NCBI GenBank assembly: GCA_036004685.1
Contig: DASYRE010000047.1
Span: 1 to 36,983, forward strand
DNA length: 36,983 nucleotides
Direction: 5' to 3'
Origin: Candidatus Polarisedimenticolia bacterium
GTDB taxonomy: Bacteria; Acidobacteriota; Polarisedimenticolia; Gp22-AA2; AA152
Shown: piece by piece, positions 1 to 7,874 of the stretch
Numbering within the stretch: the stretch's first letter is position 1
Layout: the number at the start of each line of letters is the position of its first letter
The notes under the pieces: generated by a model
The model's input: only the letters and a program-made list of their open reading frames with translations
Told to the model about the DNA's origin: nothing
Databases searched by the model: none
Program-made: the position numbers and the translations under genes

Positions 1-111
1 AGAGGCCCTCACTCGCGCTCCTGTCTCATTCTGGACAACAGGTTGAAGCGAAATGCGCCATCGTCCGGGCATTCGTCATGAACCTTTTGATCAACAAGAT
101 ACGAAAACGCT

Positions 112-128
112 CGGAGCAGAATGCTCCG
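112..128. promoter_or_regulatory. Perfect dyad CGGAGCAGAATGCTCCG, candidate enhancer (UAS) for sigma-54 activator
   Basis: The arms CGGAGCA and TGCTCCG flank a GAA centre. The core GCAGAATGC is the exact reverse complement of GCATTCTGC, which occurs twice (plus a third near copy) upstream of the second IPTL-CTERM gene. It lies about 120 bp upstream of the predicted start site of the sigma-54 promoter at 215-230, a normal enhancer distance. The likely binder is the Fis-type helix-turn-helix of the regulator at 2513-3886; that is inference. Confidence 0.55.
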
Positions 129-214
129 TTGTGACTCTTGATCCTCACACGAGCCCATGGGCTTCCCCTTGTCCAACTCCTTGAAAGGCTGATCCAGAAA
201 GCGCCGCGTAGGAT

Positions 215-230
215 AGGCACGCTGGTTGCT
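215..230 (+). promoter_or_regulatory. Sigma-54 (-24/-12) promoter of IPTL-CTERM gene 1
   Basis: The sequence AGGCACGCTGGTTGCT matches the consensus TGGCACG-N4-TTGCW at every conserved position except the first T. The GG (216-217) and GC (228-229) doublets have the required spacing. Transcription would start near 241, about 80 nt before the ATG at 324. A sigma-54 activator is encoded at 2513-3886. Confidence 0.72.
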
Positions 231-323
231 CAAGAACCGATCAGAGAGTGCCAATCCTCGTGATGATGCGGGATGAACAACGACGTACGCCGTAACGTGC
301 ATGAACGTCCTCAGGAGAAAAAC

Positions 324-1262
324 ATGGCAAGGAAGGCGAGGAGACTGCATTGGGTGATCGGTGTTTTGACATTTCTCATGGGAGGTTCCGAGATCGTCCG
401 GGCGGCGAGTTCACAGTCGGAGCACTTTCCCGTCCCAGCGCCCACCAGCGCGCCGATCGGTATTAACTTGAAGGCCATTGGCTTCCGACCTGTTGGATGC
501 CAAGTGAACACCCTGGTTGCGGCTGACGCGCCAGCGGTCATCGCCAGGAAGGCCGCCTCGGCCCTTTGCCAATGCATCCTGGAAGCAGGCATTAGTTGTC
601 CCGGGGCAGTCTGCAATCCTGTCCCTATCTCCCCACTCGCGGTCACGTGCATCGGAGGCCTTCAAGGTGAGAGCTTCAATCTAACGCAAACTGCGGGCTC
701 GGATGGTCTGGAGGTCGGTACCGGCTTCGGGAACATAGCCAATCTGAATTGCACCAACAACAATAACTATCCGGATATACGCGCCGATCTCGCCGCCCGG
801 GTTCTCCTCCAGGTTCGCTCCAATGCCATAGCGGGACAGGTCAACGTCAGGATATTCCACAACCAAGGCGGTCAGAATCCCAGAATTGCTTCCTTCAACG
901 TCGGCGCGGCCGACAGTTCGCAGACGATTGCCAACGGCATTCGAGACGCAATCAATGCGCTGGCATTCAGCCCGGATGTGATCGCAGTCACGCACCCTCC
1001 TTCTGATGCCAGCGTTCCGCTCACGCATTTCCCGGCGACCTACTTCGGTCAGTACTTCGTCGAGATCACCAATGCACAAGCCGCAGGCGTGACGGACGTC
1101 GAGGTCGTTGTGCAGTCGGGACAGGGCTTCACTCTCGAGCCCACTGAGAACGTCAATGATATTCCGACACTAAGCGAGTGGGCGATGATCATCCTGACCA
1201 TCTTCCTACTCGGATCGGGATACTGGCTGCTGCGCAGACAGCGTCGATCGGCGCTAGCGTAG
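324..1262 (+). CDS. Secreted protein with C-terminal IPTL-CTERM sorting signal (substrate 1)
   Basis: This 312-residue protein has an N-terminal signal peptide (basic MARKARR, hydrophobic stretch, cleavage probably after VRA). Its C-terminal tail is a textbook IPTL-CTERM signal: IPTLSEWAM, then a transmembrane helix, then a basic RRQRR cluster. Exosortase H is expected to cleave or transfer the protein at this tail during export. Cysteines cluster near residues 75-105 (several CxC or spaced Cys), so disulfides are likely. The middle is not a family I recognise; it is rich in N, A and V and probably beta-structured. An in-frame start exists at 273, but ATG 324 follows AGGAG at good spacing. 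It is preceded by a sigma-54 promoter. Confidence 0.88.
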   Translation: MARKARRLHWVIGVLTFLMGGSEIVRAASSQSEHFPVPAPTSAPIGINLKAIGFRPVGCQVNTLVAADAPAVIARKAASALCQCILEAGISCPGAVCNPVPISPLAVTCIGGLQGESFNLTQTAGSDGLEVGTGFGNIANLNCTNNNNYPDIRADLAARVLLQVRSNAIAGQVNVRIFHNQGGQNPRIASFNVGAADSSQTIANGIRDAINALAFSPDVIAVTHPPSDASVPLTHFPATYFGQYFVEITNAQAAGVTDVEVVVQSGQGFTLEPTENVNDIPTLSEWAMIILTIFLLGSGYWLLRRQRRSALA

Positions 1263-1292
1263 AGCATCGCTAGAATGGAATCGGGGCAAAGG

Positions 1293-1328
1293 GCCAGAGA
1301 AGACCATGCGTGGTTCACCTCATCTGGC
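1293..1328. terminator. Nested inverted repeat between convergent genes, possible bidirectional terminator
   Basis: GCCAGA (1293-1298) pairs with TCTGGC (1323-1328), and inside it ACCA (1303-1306) could pair with TGGT (1311-1314). It fills most of the 67-bp gap between the convergent genes ending at 1262 and 1330. There is no T-tract on either side, so termination by this hairpin alone is uncertain. Confidence 0.3.
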
Positions 1329-1329
1329 T

Positions 1330-2343
1330 CTATGCCTTTCTCTCTCGCAATCCCGTCCGCCATATCCCGGTTCGGAGGAGCCATTCCTGGGGATGCGGAT
1401 ACAGATAAATCTGCTCAGAGATACACGGGATGCGCTGTTGGCGAGCATGACGCCTCAATAGCGTGAGAGGTGCGATCAGAGGCACCAGGCCGCGCCGGTA
1501 GTCTTCCAGCAGCTCCCCTATCTCCGTCATTTTGGTCCGGTCGAGATGATTCGCGAAGAAGCCCCCGACGTGCTGCAGAACGTTGAAGTGTCCCTTGACC
1601 GAGGCCGGCTTTCCAAGTGCTTTCATGAATGTCTCGCCGTACAATCGACACAGATCGGCCCGAGAGTGCGCCGGGGCCTGCGCCACCATTCGCCCCAGCC
1701 CCTGATAAAGCCTCGGATTGTGTGCAAGGAGCAGGAATTTGTGGGCATTGTGGAACGTGACGAGGTCGCGCCTCCGGCATCCCCCTGTTTCGAGTTCCTT
1801 CCAGCGCCGGTAGGCGAAGACTCGCACGATGAAGCTCTCCCACCGGCCCGGATCCTGAAGTCTTCCCTCTTCCTCCACCGGCAAGAGAGGAAAACGCTCC
1901 ATGAGCTGGCGCGCGAAGAGGCCTGTCCCCTGCCGCAGCGGAGGGCCCTTCCCCGCGTGGATCTTGACGCGCTCCATCCCGCACGAGGGAGAATCGCTCT
2001 TAAGAAGATAACCGCAGAGATCCATCTCCTCCAGCCGTCGGATCCGGTTGCGGGAGTATTCCGTCATCTTGGAGGTCCAATCCTCGCCGGACTTCGCGCC
2101 GACCATCTTCGGCGCTTCAACACGTCCCGTCAGCCGGACCGGCTCTCGGGGGATTCCCATCCCGACCTCCAGCTCCGGACAGACAGGAACCCATTCAAAA
2201 CACTTTCCCAGCGTCTCAGCGATAAAACGATTCCGCTTGTGGCCACCGTCCCAGCGGACCTCCTCTCCGAGCAGGCAGCTGCTGATTCCGATGCGGATCC
2301 GCAAGCCATCGGTCAACGCCATTCCGCGGACCAGCCTTTTCAA
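1330..2343 (-). CDS. DUF523 (TudS-like)-DUF1722 fusion, probable tRNA 4-thiouridine desulfidase (RudS-like)
   Basis: This 337-residue protein has an N-terminal DUF523/TudS domain (about 15-170) and a C-terminal DUF1722 (YbgA-like) domain (about 185-325). TudS enzymes hold a [4Fe-4S] cluster with three cysteines and remove sulfur from thiouracil. Candidates here are C23 (SSCLLG), C55 (PVCPE) and C121 (SPSCG), all in family motifs. From memory, the same TudS-DUF1722 fusion was recently named RudS, which converts 4-thiouridine in tRNA back to uridine. The TTG start at 2343 has GGAG eight bases upstream; ATG 2322 is the alternative. No partner gene is visible. About 170 bp separate it from the regulator gene upstream. 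Confidence 0.8.
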   Translation of the reverse strand: MKRLVRGMALTDGLRIRIGISSCLLGEEVRWDGGHKRNRFIAETLGKCFEWVPVCPELEVGMGIPREPVRLTGRVEAPKMVGAKSGEDWTSKMTEYSRNRIRRLEEMDLCGYLLKSDSPSCGMERVKIHAGKGPPLRQGTGLFARQLMERFPLLPVEEEGRLQDPGRWESFIVRVFAYRRWKELETGGCRRRDLVTFHNAHKFLLLAHNPRLYQGLGRMVAQAPAHSRADLCRLYGETFMKALGKPASVKGHFNVLQHVGGFFANHLDRTKMTEIGELLEDYRRGLVPLIAPLTLLRRHARQQRIPCISEQIYLYPHPQEWLLRTGIWRTGLRERKA

Positions 2344-2512
2344 GTCTTATTCTCCGGTCTCGAATGGAACAGTCCTTTCCTCAACCGGTCTTCACCCAAG
2401 CGTAGCAACGAGGTGCCTCGAATGTCGGACGCGTGGAACTGCCTCAAGGGGGGCTGCTTCCGGCAAGGAAACTTCACGGAACGAAAAGTCGAACAACCGA
2501 TCGGCAGAACCA

Positions 2513-3886
2513 TCACGAAGGAGGCTCGATCCCGAGGTCCCGCATCTTCCGGCGCAGAGTCGATCGGTGAATCCCGAGGCTACGAGCCGCTCGGCCTTTG
2601 TGGCCGCGGGCCGCACGCAAGGCTTCCACAAGCGCGCGAGCCTCGATCGAGCGGAGACTCGACTCGGCTTCTCCCGGGGGCGGCTCCATGATCGGCCGGC
2701 CGCGGCCGATGCCCGTGGACATCGTGGACGGCGATCGATGACGGGCAGCACCGCTTAAGACGCCCTCGAGGGGAAGGACGTGGCGAGGCTCCAGGACTCC
2801 TCCCTGGACCTGCATCCTGATCCCTTCGAGGATATTCCGCAATTGGCGTACATTTCCCGGCCATGGATAGGATTGCAGAAGCTCTACCGCGCCGGGATCG
2901 AGAGTGATCCCCGAAGCGCTCAGGAAATGGGCCGCCAGTTGGAGAATGTCGCGACGGCGTTCCCGCAGTGGCGGAATGGCAATCTCCATCCCGCGCAGTC
3001 GATAATAGAGATCTTCCCGGAGATTCCCTTCCATCATCAAGCGTTCAGGATTCTGGTTCGTCGCCGCGAGGAAACGGACCGAAACGGTTCGCGACTCCTC
3101 CGATCCTACCGGCTGGACTCGGCCGTCGTCGATGACACGCAGCAATTTCGCCTGATGCTGTGGATTCAGGCACTCGAGCTCGTCCAGGAATAGTATCCCA
3201 CCACCCGCCTCTTCCAACAGGCCCCGATGATCCCGGTCGGCTCCCGTGAACGCCCCTCGGCGATGCCCGAAAAACTGACTTTCGAACAGGTCCTGCGGGG
3301 AGACCGCGCAATTGTGGGCCACGAAGGGACCTGGCGAGAGATTCGAGAGACGATGGATCGCACGTGCCGCCAGCTCCTTTCCCGTTCCCGTTTCACCGCT
3401 GATCAGGACGTTCACGTCGCTCTTCGCGGCTACCGATATCAGGTGTCTGACTCGTATCATGCAGGGACTGGAGCCAATGATTTCAGCAATCGACCGGTCG
3501 GCGACCTGAAAAGGGTTGTGCTTCCCGGCCAAGGCCCGCAGCGCCGTCGAGCAGAGGAGTGAGGGAGAGACGGGCTTGGTGAGGTAGTTGGTGGCGCCGC
3601 TCTTGAGGGCCTCGACCACGCGAGCCACGTCCTGCTCCACAGTGACCAAAATGACGGGAACTTCGGGCCACCGCTCTTTGACGAGCCTCAGGAGCTCCAG
3701 ACCGTCCAAATCGGGCATCCTGAGATCCGAGACGACCAGATCCGGAAGAGAAGCCTCGAGGCATAGCAAAGCCTCGATTCCTCCCGCGGCGCTCCGGACC
3801 TCGGAGAACTCCTCCGCGAGCGCCAGACTCATGAAACCCAGGGAGGCTGGATCGTCGTCCACGACGAGGGCCGTAGTCTTTCTCAT
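2513..3886 (-). CDS. NtrC-family sigma-54-dependent response regulator
   Basis: This 457-residue protein has three domains. The receiver (1-120) has acidic residues D10-D12, phospho-acceptor D54 (VSDLRMP) and K104 (LTKP). The AAA+ sigma-54 activator domain (about 135-365) has Walker A GETGTGKE (164-171), the sigma-54 contact loop GAFTGA (211-216) and Walker B ILFLDE (231-236). A Fis-type helix-turn-helix occupies the last 45 residues (RAARSLGIHRSTLRRKM). All key residues are intact. It starts 3 nt after the kinase gene at 3890-5128, so the two form one operon. Both IPTL-CTERM genes nearby have sigma-54 promoters and are the obvious targets, by position and promoter type. Confidence 0.93.
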   Translation of the reverse strand: MRKTTALVVDDDPASLGFMSLALAEEFSEVRSAAGGIEALLCLEASLPDLVVSDLRMPDLDGLELLRLVKERWPEVPVILVTVEQDVARVVEALKSGATNYLTKPVSPSLLCSTALRALAGKHNPFQVADRSIAEIIGSSPCMIRVRHLISVAAKSDVNVLISGETGTGKELAARAIHRLSNLSPGPFVAHNCAVSPQDLFESQFFGHRRGAFTGADRDHRGLLEEAGGGILFLDELECLNPQHQAKLLRVIDDGRVQPVGSEESRTVSVRFLAATNQNPERLMMEGNLREDLYYRLRGMEIAIPPLRERRRDILQLAAHFLSASGITLDPGAVELLQSYPWPGNVRQLRNILEGIRMQVQGGVLEPRHVLPLEGVLSGAARHRSPSTMSTGIGRGRPIMEPPPGEAESSLRSIEARALVEALRAARGHKGRAARSLGIHRSTLRRKMRDLGIEPPS

Positions 3887-3889
3887 GAT

Positions 3890-5128
3890 TCAATGACCTC
3901 GGACGGGAATTCCAATAAAGATCTCCGTGCCTCCGCGCCGTCGAGGAGCCACCTTGAGGAAACCGCCCTGGGACTCCACGGCCCGGCGCGCGAGGAAAAG
4001 ACCTAATCCTGCACCGTCCGGCTTGGTCGTGTAGCCCGGCCTGAATATGGCCTCGAGTTCAGATTCGTCGATCCCTTCACCCTCATCCCGCACCGCGATC
4101 TGCAGCGTCCCGTTTAGGGAAAGGCTCTCGAGCGAAACCTCTCCCCTTCCGTGCATCGACTCGGCGGCGTTTCGAACCAAATTGAGAAGGACTTCGTGCA
4201 ACACCGCCCCGGTCGTGTTAATGGCCGGGAGCGGCTCCTGGACCTGCCGGCTCCACCGGATTTCCGGGTAGCATATCGAGACTTCGCGGATGACGTCATC
4301 GATGACTCGCAGCGTCTGTGCTCCCTCCGTCGCTCCCGGACGGTCGGCCTCGTCACGTCGCGGACCGAAAGTGAACCGGATGACCTCCTCCAACTGCCCG
4401 ATACAGGCCTGAAGCCCTCGGAGCGCCGGGTTCCCCGTGTCTCCCGCTCCCAGCCTCCTTTGGATCAGATCGACGAATCCACGCATCGCATAAATGGCGT
4501 TTTTCGTAGAATGGGCGAGACGAGCGGCGTCTGGCCCCGCATTCCCAACGTGGTGGAGTCTCTCCAATTCCTGTTCGAGAGAGCTCAACCGAGCGCACAG
4601 TTCCGACTTCTCGAGCGAGAATTCGTTTCGCGCCCGTTGCCAGCGCGATGAGAGCAGAAAAGCGACCAGGCCCATCAAAACGAGGAACCCGGTTTCGAGC
4701 CCAAGAGGTCGGAGCGCCCCCGCGAATCCCAGGAGCGACTGCTGCATCCAGAGGCAGCCGATTGAAATGGACGAGATGAGCAGAGTGCCCCACCCGACGA
4801 AGGTGAAGGCCGACAGCAAGGTTTCCAGCGCGAAGCCGGCGATGAAAGGAGAGCCGGCGCCGCCGCTTTGAAACGAAAGAAGTGCCCAGCTCGTGATTCC
4901 GAAGAGCGGTGAGACGTATCGGGCGAGACGGCTCGTTTCGGGTCGATCCCAAAGAATCGCCAACGCCAGATTGGACAGCGCGGTGATTCCGATGAGCCAG
5001 AGGAAAGCGTTGCCCGCGCGAAGGGTAACCGGCCAGAGAAGCGACGCCGCGGCAGCCAGACAGATTGCCAAGTGCCGAATGACGAGGGCTGTATCCATCC
5101 TGCGAAGGGCCGAGAGGATTCCACTCAT
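3890..5128 (-). CDS. Membrane sensor histidine kinase paired with the sigma-54 regulator
   Basis: This 412-residue protein has an N-terminal half (about 15-162) with five to six hydrophobic segments and little periplasmic loop, so it may sense a membrane signal. A short coiled coil (about 165-195) leads to the phospho-acceptor box with H206 (ARLAHSTKNAIYAM). The ATPase domain has the N box (N320 in LLNLVRNAAESM), G1 DEGEGI (348-353) and G2 GAGLGL (372-377). The layout resembles NtrB/AtoS-type kinases and the PrsK kinases of PEP-CTERM systems; I cannot say which is closer. It is the first gene of the kinase-regulator operon, behind a sigma-70-type promoter at 5221-5249. Confidence 0.92.
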   Translation of the reverse strand: MSGILSALRRMDTALVIRHLAICLAAAASLLWPVTLRAGNAFLWLIGITALSNLALAILWDRPETSRLARYVSPLFGITSWALLSFQSGGAGSPFIAGFALETLLSAFTFVGWGTLLISSISIGCLWMQQSLLGFAGALRPLGLETGFLVLMGLVAFLLSSRWQRARNEFSLEKSELCARLSSLEQELERLHHVGNAGPDAARLAHSTKNAIYAMRGFVDLIQRRLGAGDTGNPALRGLQACIGQLEEVIRFTFGPRRDEADRPGATEGAQTLRVIDDVIREVSICYPEIRWSRQVQEPLPAINTTGAVLHEVLLNLVRNAAESMHGRGEVSLESLSLNGTLQIAVRDEGEGIDESELEAIFRPGYTTKPDGAGLGLFLARRAVESQGGFLKVAPRRRGGTEIFIGIPVRGH

Positions 5129-5464
5129 AGGCCAGCCACACTCCGGCCGGGTTGGGGAAGCACCCCCTCGCGCGCTAACCCAAACCTGTTGCGGTTTTAT
5201 CCCCGAGAGAACTGTTCAAACTCTTACGCAACTCTGGCGGGCGAGTCAAGGGGAATTTCTCGACATTTGGCTCGACATCGCCGCCGATGCTGTCCATGAA
5301 TATAGCGATGCTGCTGCAGCAATGCTCGGGGAGACGTGTCAAGCCGTCGAGGCCCCTTCTATTCCCGCTCAAACGTGGAGAGAAGCCTCGAGGAGAACTC
5401 CCAGTTACCGCCATGCACCTCATTGAGGATGCACATCGAGACGGTCGCCAGACGCACCAGACCC
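5129..5464. other. 336-bp gene-free stretch between XrtH-associated gene and kinase gene
   Basis: No open frame here looks like a protein. It carries a good minus-strand sigma-70 promoter (5221-5249) that would give the kinase operon a leader of roughly 85 nt. I found no sigma-54 element of correct spacing on the minus strand, so the regulator pair does not obviously autoregulate through sigma-54. The rest shows nothing I can name. Confidence 0.5.
5221..5249 (-). promoter_or_regulatory. Sigma-70 promoter of the kinase-regulator operon
   Basis: On the minus strand, -35 TTGACT (5244-5249) and -10 TAAGAG (5221-5226) are separated by 17 bp. It lies about 93 bp upstream of the kinase ATG at 5128. 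Confidence 0.5.
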
Positions 5465-6451
5465 TCAATTCGCAGGAGGCGGGATGGCGATGATCTCCGG
5501 AACCGCGGGCTTCTCCTTCCCCCTCTGCAATTCCGTCAGACTGCGCTCCACTTGCCGGATCCATCGGGGATCCTGGAAGATCAACCGGCCTCGGCGAAGA
5601 AGACGGGCCGCTTCTCGGTTCTTCCCCTCCATTCGAAGGAGCTCTGAGAGCCTGAACCAAGCCTCGGGGTCCAACGAGCCTTCGGAGACGGCTGAGCCGT
5701 ATTCCTTCCTCGCCTTCTCCAGCGCGCCGCGATCGTAGAAATAGCCTCCGAGTTTCACGTGAGTCTTCTGGTGGAGTGGATTCGCGTTCCGGGAATGAAC
5801 CCACCTCGATGCGCCGAAAGCTGCGGCGGCCACGGCAAGAACGCAGGCGCCGAGCACCAAAGGCCGAAGCTTTGGAGACGTGGAAGGGGCGGGAGCCAGT
5901 GCTCCGGGGGTTTCGCCGACGCTTCCTTTCGGGGACGCCGCTCCATTCCAGAAGGCCGTCACCAGCAGGAGGATAAAGGGACCTGCTTGCAGGGGAACGA
6001 CATAGAGAACGTACCAGAGGCACTCGACGACGTTGAACTCCCATGGGAGTAGCAGGAGCATCCCCTGCTCCTCGAAGAGAGTCTTGGCCGTGCGGAGCTG
6101 GATCGCCAGAACCGCAGAAATGAAATCCAAGAGAAGGACCGACACCAGGATCGAGCCAAACCCGAGGATGCGACGCCGAAGCCCAATTCGCATGGAGAGC
6201 AGGAAAAGGACCAGCACCAGAACGAGGTGGGAATGCTGATTCTGGATTTGCCATTCCTCGGTGCCAGGAAGCTCGGAGAAATGACTCATCCATCCGAGGA
6301 CACGATCGCCCTGGGCTCCCAGAAAGTCCAGATAGTGCCGCTGAATACGGGAGCCGCTCCAGAGAGGATAGACAGCCAAGTAGATACAGAAAGCAATAAG
6401 CGCACGGCACAGCTCCCGTCCGAAGGGAAAGGAAGCGAAGCTATGCACCAT
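5465..6451 (-). CDS. Exosortase H-associated membrane protein with C-terminal TPR-like extension
   Basis: This 328-residue protein starts at ATG 6451, inside the last codons of exosortase H (11-bp overlap), implying translational coupling. The first 190 or so residues contain about five hydrophobic segments and an exposed loop around residues 40-75 (ELPGTEEWQIQNQHSH). This fits the membrane protein that accompanies exosortase H in other genomes. A further membrane segment near residue 205-225 is followed by a soluble tail (about 235-320) that looks like two TPR-type helix pairs (YYDRGALEKARKEYGSAV style, then WFRLSELLRMEGKNREAARLL). The tail may recruit partners on one side of the membrane. 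Family membership is judged by position and topology, not alignment. Confidence 0.72.
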   Translation of the reverse strand: MVHSFASFPFGRELCRALIAFCIYLAVYPLWSGSRIQRHYLDFLGAQGDRVLGWMSHFSELPGTEEWQIQNQHSHLVLVLVLFLLSMRIGLRRRILGFGSILVSVLLLDFISAVLAIQLRTAKTLFEEQGMLLLLPWEFNVVECLWYVLYVVPLQAGPFILLLVTAFWNGAASPKGSVGETPGALAPAPSTSPKLRPLVLGACVLAVAAAAFGASRWVHSRNANPLHQKTHVKLGGYFYDRGALEKARKEYGSAVSEGSLDPEAWFRLSELLRMEGKNREAARLLRRGRLIFQDPRWIRQVERSLTELQRGKEKPAVPEIIAIPPPAN

Positions 6452-6944
6452 CTCCGGTCGGAGTTTCGGATGCACTGCTGGCAAGGAACCTCCCCCAGCC
6501 GAGGAAGATGCCGAAGGAAAGGAGCGCAATGAGCGTCTGCCAGACGTAGACGTGGAAGAATTCCAAGGATTCCGGGTGGTATCGAGCGACGTAAAACAGG
6601 TTGACGAGCCGGACGAGATTCAAGCCGAACACCCCGACCGCAGCCATCACCAGTCCGATGAGCCGGCGAGTCCAGGGCGCGGGGAAAGCGAGAATGGCCG
6701 AGGCGCAGAGCACCAGCGCGTGAACCCCGTTGCACCCCGGCTTCACCGAGACGCTCCCGGACTCCGTCTTGACCACGGTTCCGGCCGCTTGCAAGCTTGC
6801 CCCTCCCCAGCGCGAGAGCTCCACGGCCCATCGAGCGTTCAGGGCGGTCCAGGGCTCGACGAACCACTCCTTGACAGGCGGCAGGAGAAGGAGCAGATTG
6901 CCGGCCAACAGATACAGGGCGAAGAGGAAAACAAATCGTCGCAC
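6441..6944 (-). CDS. xrtH: Exosortase H, IPTL-CTERM-specific transpeptidase/protease
   Basis: This 167-residue multi-pass membrane protein is predicted to cleave IPTL-CTERM tails and attach or release the exported protein. The exosortase catalytic triad is visible: C71 in PGCNGVHA, R112 in LNLVRLVNLFY and H131 in FFHVYVWQ. The surrounding residues (PPVKEWFVEPWT near the start, LAFPAPWTRRL, the closing WQTLIAL helix) match my memory of the exosortase H class. The frame stays open to 7172, but residues upstream of GTG 6944 lack membrane character and lie opposite the divergent gene, so GTG 6944 is preferred. Two IPTL-CTERM substrates are encoded within 7 kb. Confidence 0.88.
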   Translation of the reverse strand: MRRFVFLFALYLLAGNLLLLLPPVKEWFVEPWTALNARWAVELSRWGGASLQAAGTVVKTESGSVSVKPGCNGVHALVLCASAILAFPAPWTRRLIGLVMAAVGVFGLNLVRLVNLFYVARYHPESLEFFHVYVWQTLIALLSFGIFLGWGRFLASSASETPTGDGA

Positions 6945-6984
6945 GAGGGCCCCGCGCTCGCCAGCTCGTGATGGTTGAGATGAA

Positions 6985-7809
6985 TTGAGGTCAGAGCTGA
7001 ACTCTTTGTACCGCACCCTCCTTCGAGTTGCAAGCGGATCTTTCAAGACGGCCGGACGAATCATCTTCCGGGTAGTGGTGGAACCCTGGAAGATCGCGGC
7101 TGGCGAGTTTCTCGATGCCCTCGATGCGGCGCTTTTCTCAGGGAGACGGCTGGCGGGACTTCTCTTCTTCACGGCGGGTTGCTGGGTGCTCTACGTTCCG
7201 CTCCATGAGCTGCTTCATGCCTTGGGCGCGATCGCGAGCGGCGGGAGCGTCCAGGAACTGCAGATCCAGTCTCTGTACGGTGGCCGAATTCTGGAAAGGA
7301 TCTTCCCTTTCGTTCGCTCGGGCGGCAAGTATGCCGGCCGGCTGACACGCTTCGACACGAACGGATCGGATCTCGTCTATCTTGCCATCGATCTCGCTCC
7401 TTTCGTTCCGACAGCCCTCGCAGCCTCGACCCTCCTCAGAATCGCCAGGGCGCGAAAAAGCATCGTTCTTCTCGCTCCAGGCACGATGCTCGTTGTTGCG
7501 CCGCTTCTCTCGCTGACGGGGGACCTGTACGAGGCGGGATCCGTTCTCCTCACCGCGCTCGCCCTGCCTCCGGCAGGTTTCCTAGTGGATCGAGACCGCT
7601 GGATGGCCCTGCGCTCCGACGATCTCGTCGCTCTCCTGGGCGAATTTACGGCCCGGTTCCCGACGCACCGGGTGTTGTTCGGGACCGCGGTCACGATCTC
7701 CGCCCTGCTTGGGATGGCCGTCGGGGGACTGATCCTGCACCTGAGCGCGTTGCTCGCCGATCGGTGGACGCGAGGGACCACCCAGATCGCCCGCGACGCT
7801 GCAAGTTGA
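6985..7809 (+). CDS. Multi-pass membrane protein with HELLH motif, possible M50-like metalloprotease
   Basis: This protein of about 274 residues has a hydrophobic segment (about 55-72) ending in LHELLHALGA, an HExxH zinc motif (H74, E75, H78) inside the membrane as in site-2-protease-like families. Three to four more membrane segments follow; GDLYEAG (about 179-185) could supply a third ligand (D180 or E183). The classical NPDG motif of M50 proteases is not clear. It is divergent from exosortase H by about 40 bp and runs toward IPTL substrate 2, so a role in substrate maturation or signalling is possible but unproven. The TTG start at 6985 is weak; GTG codons near 7072 are alternatives. Confidence 0.7.
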   Translation: MRSELNSLYRTLLRVASGSFKTAGRIIFRVVVEPWKIAAGEFLDALDAALFSGRRLAGLLFFTAGCWVLYVPLHELLHALGAIASGGSVQELQIQSLYGGRILERIFPFVRSGGKYAGRLTRFDTNGSDLVYLAIDLAPFVPTALAASTLLRIARARKSIVLLAPGTMLVVAPLLSLTGDLYEAGSVLLTALALPPAGFLVDRDRWMALRSDDLVALLGEFTARFPTHRVLFGTAVTISALLGMAVGGLILHLSALLADRWTRGTTQIARDAAS

Positions 7810-7874
7810 GCGGGGGGGCGCAAAACGCTCCACCGTTCCAACGACCCGGAAAGCACTAAAAACACTTGCATCGA

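Larger units (their letters stand above)
1..323. other. Regulatory region upstream of IPTL-CTERM gene 1; no convincing gene
   Basis: No recognisable gene lies here. Minus-strand open frames exist (for example 9-350), but they match no family I know and run through a well-formed sigma-54 promoter. The region holds a 17-bp perfect dyad at 112-128, a CATTCTGG half-site-like match at 27-34, a 10-mer at about 51-60 (AATGCGCCAT) that recurs inverted upstream of the second IPTL gene, and the -24/-12 promoter at 215-230. A strong ribosome binding site (AGGAG, about 313-317) precedes the ATG at 324. Confidence 0.6.

Noticed and set aside
9-350. Minus-strand open frame of 113 codons upstream of IPTL gene 1
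   Set aside because: No family resemblance, and it covers a good sigma-54 promoter, a dyad and the start of the IPTL gene. Kept as regulatory DNA; a truncated gene fragment cannot be fully excluded.
2411-2426. Sigma-54-like element on the minus strand upstream of the DUF523/DUF1722 gene (AGGCAC then TTGCT)
   Set aside because: The spacing between the GG and GC doublets is one base short, which sigma-54 rarely tolerates.
6885-6910. TGGC...TGCT match to sigma-54 on the minus strand inside exosortase H
   Set aside because: It lies within coding sequence downstream of the exosortase start and its -12 half is weak.
7808-7830. Short hairpin GAGCG/CGCTC after the HELLH protein gene as terminator
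   Set aside because: Only 5 bp of stem and no T-tract.
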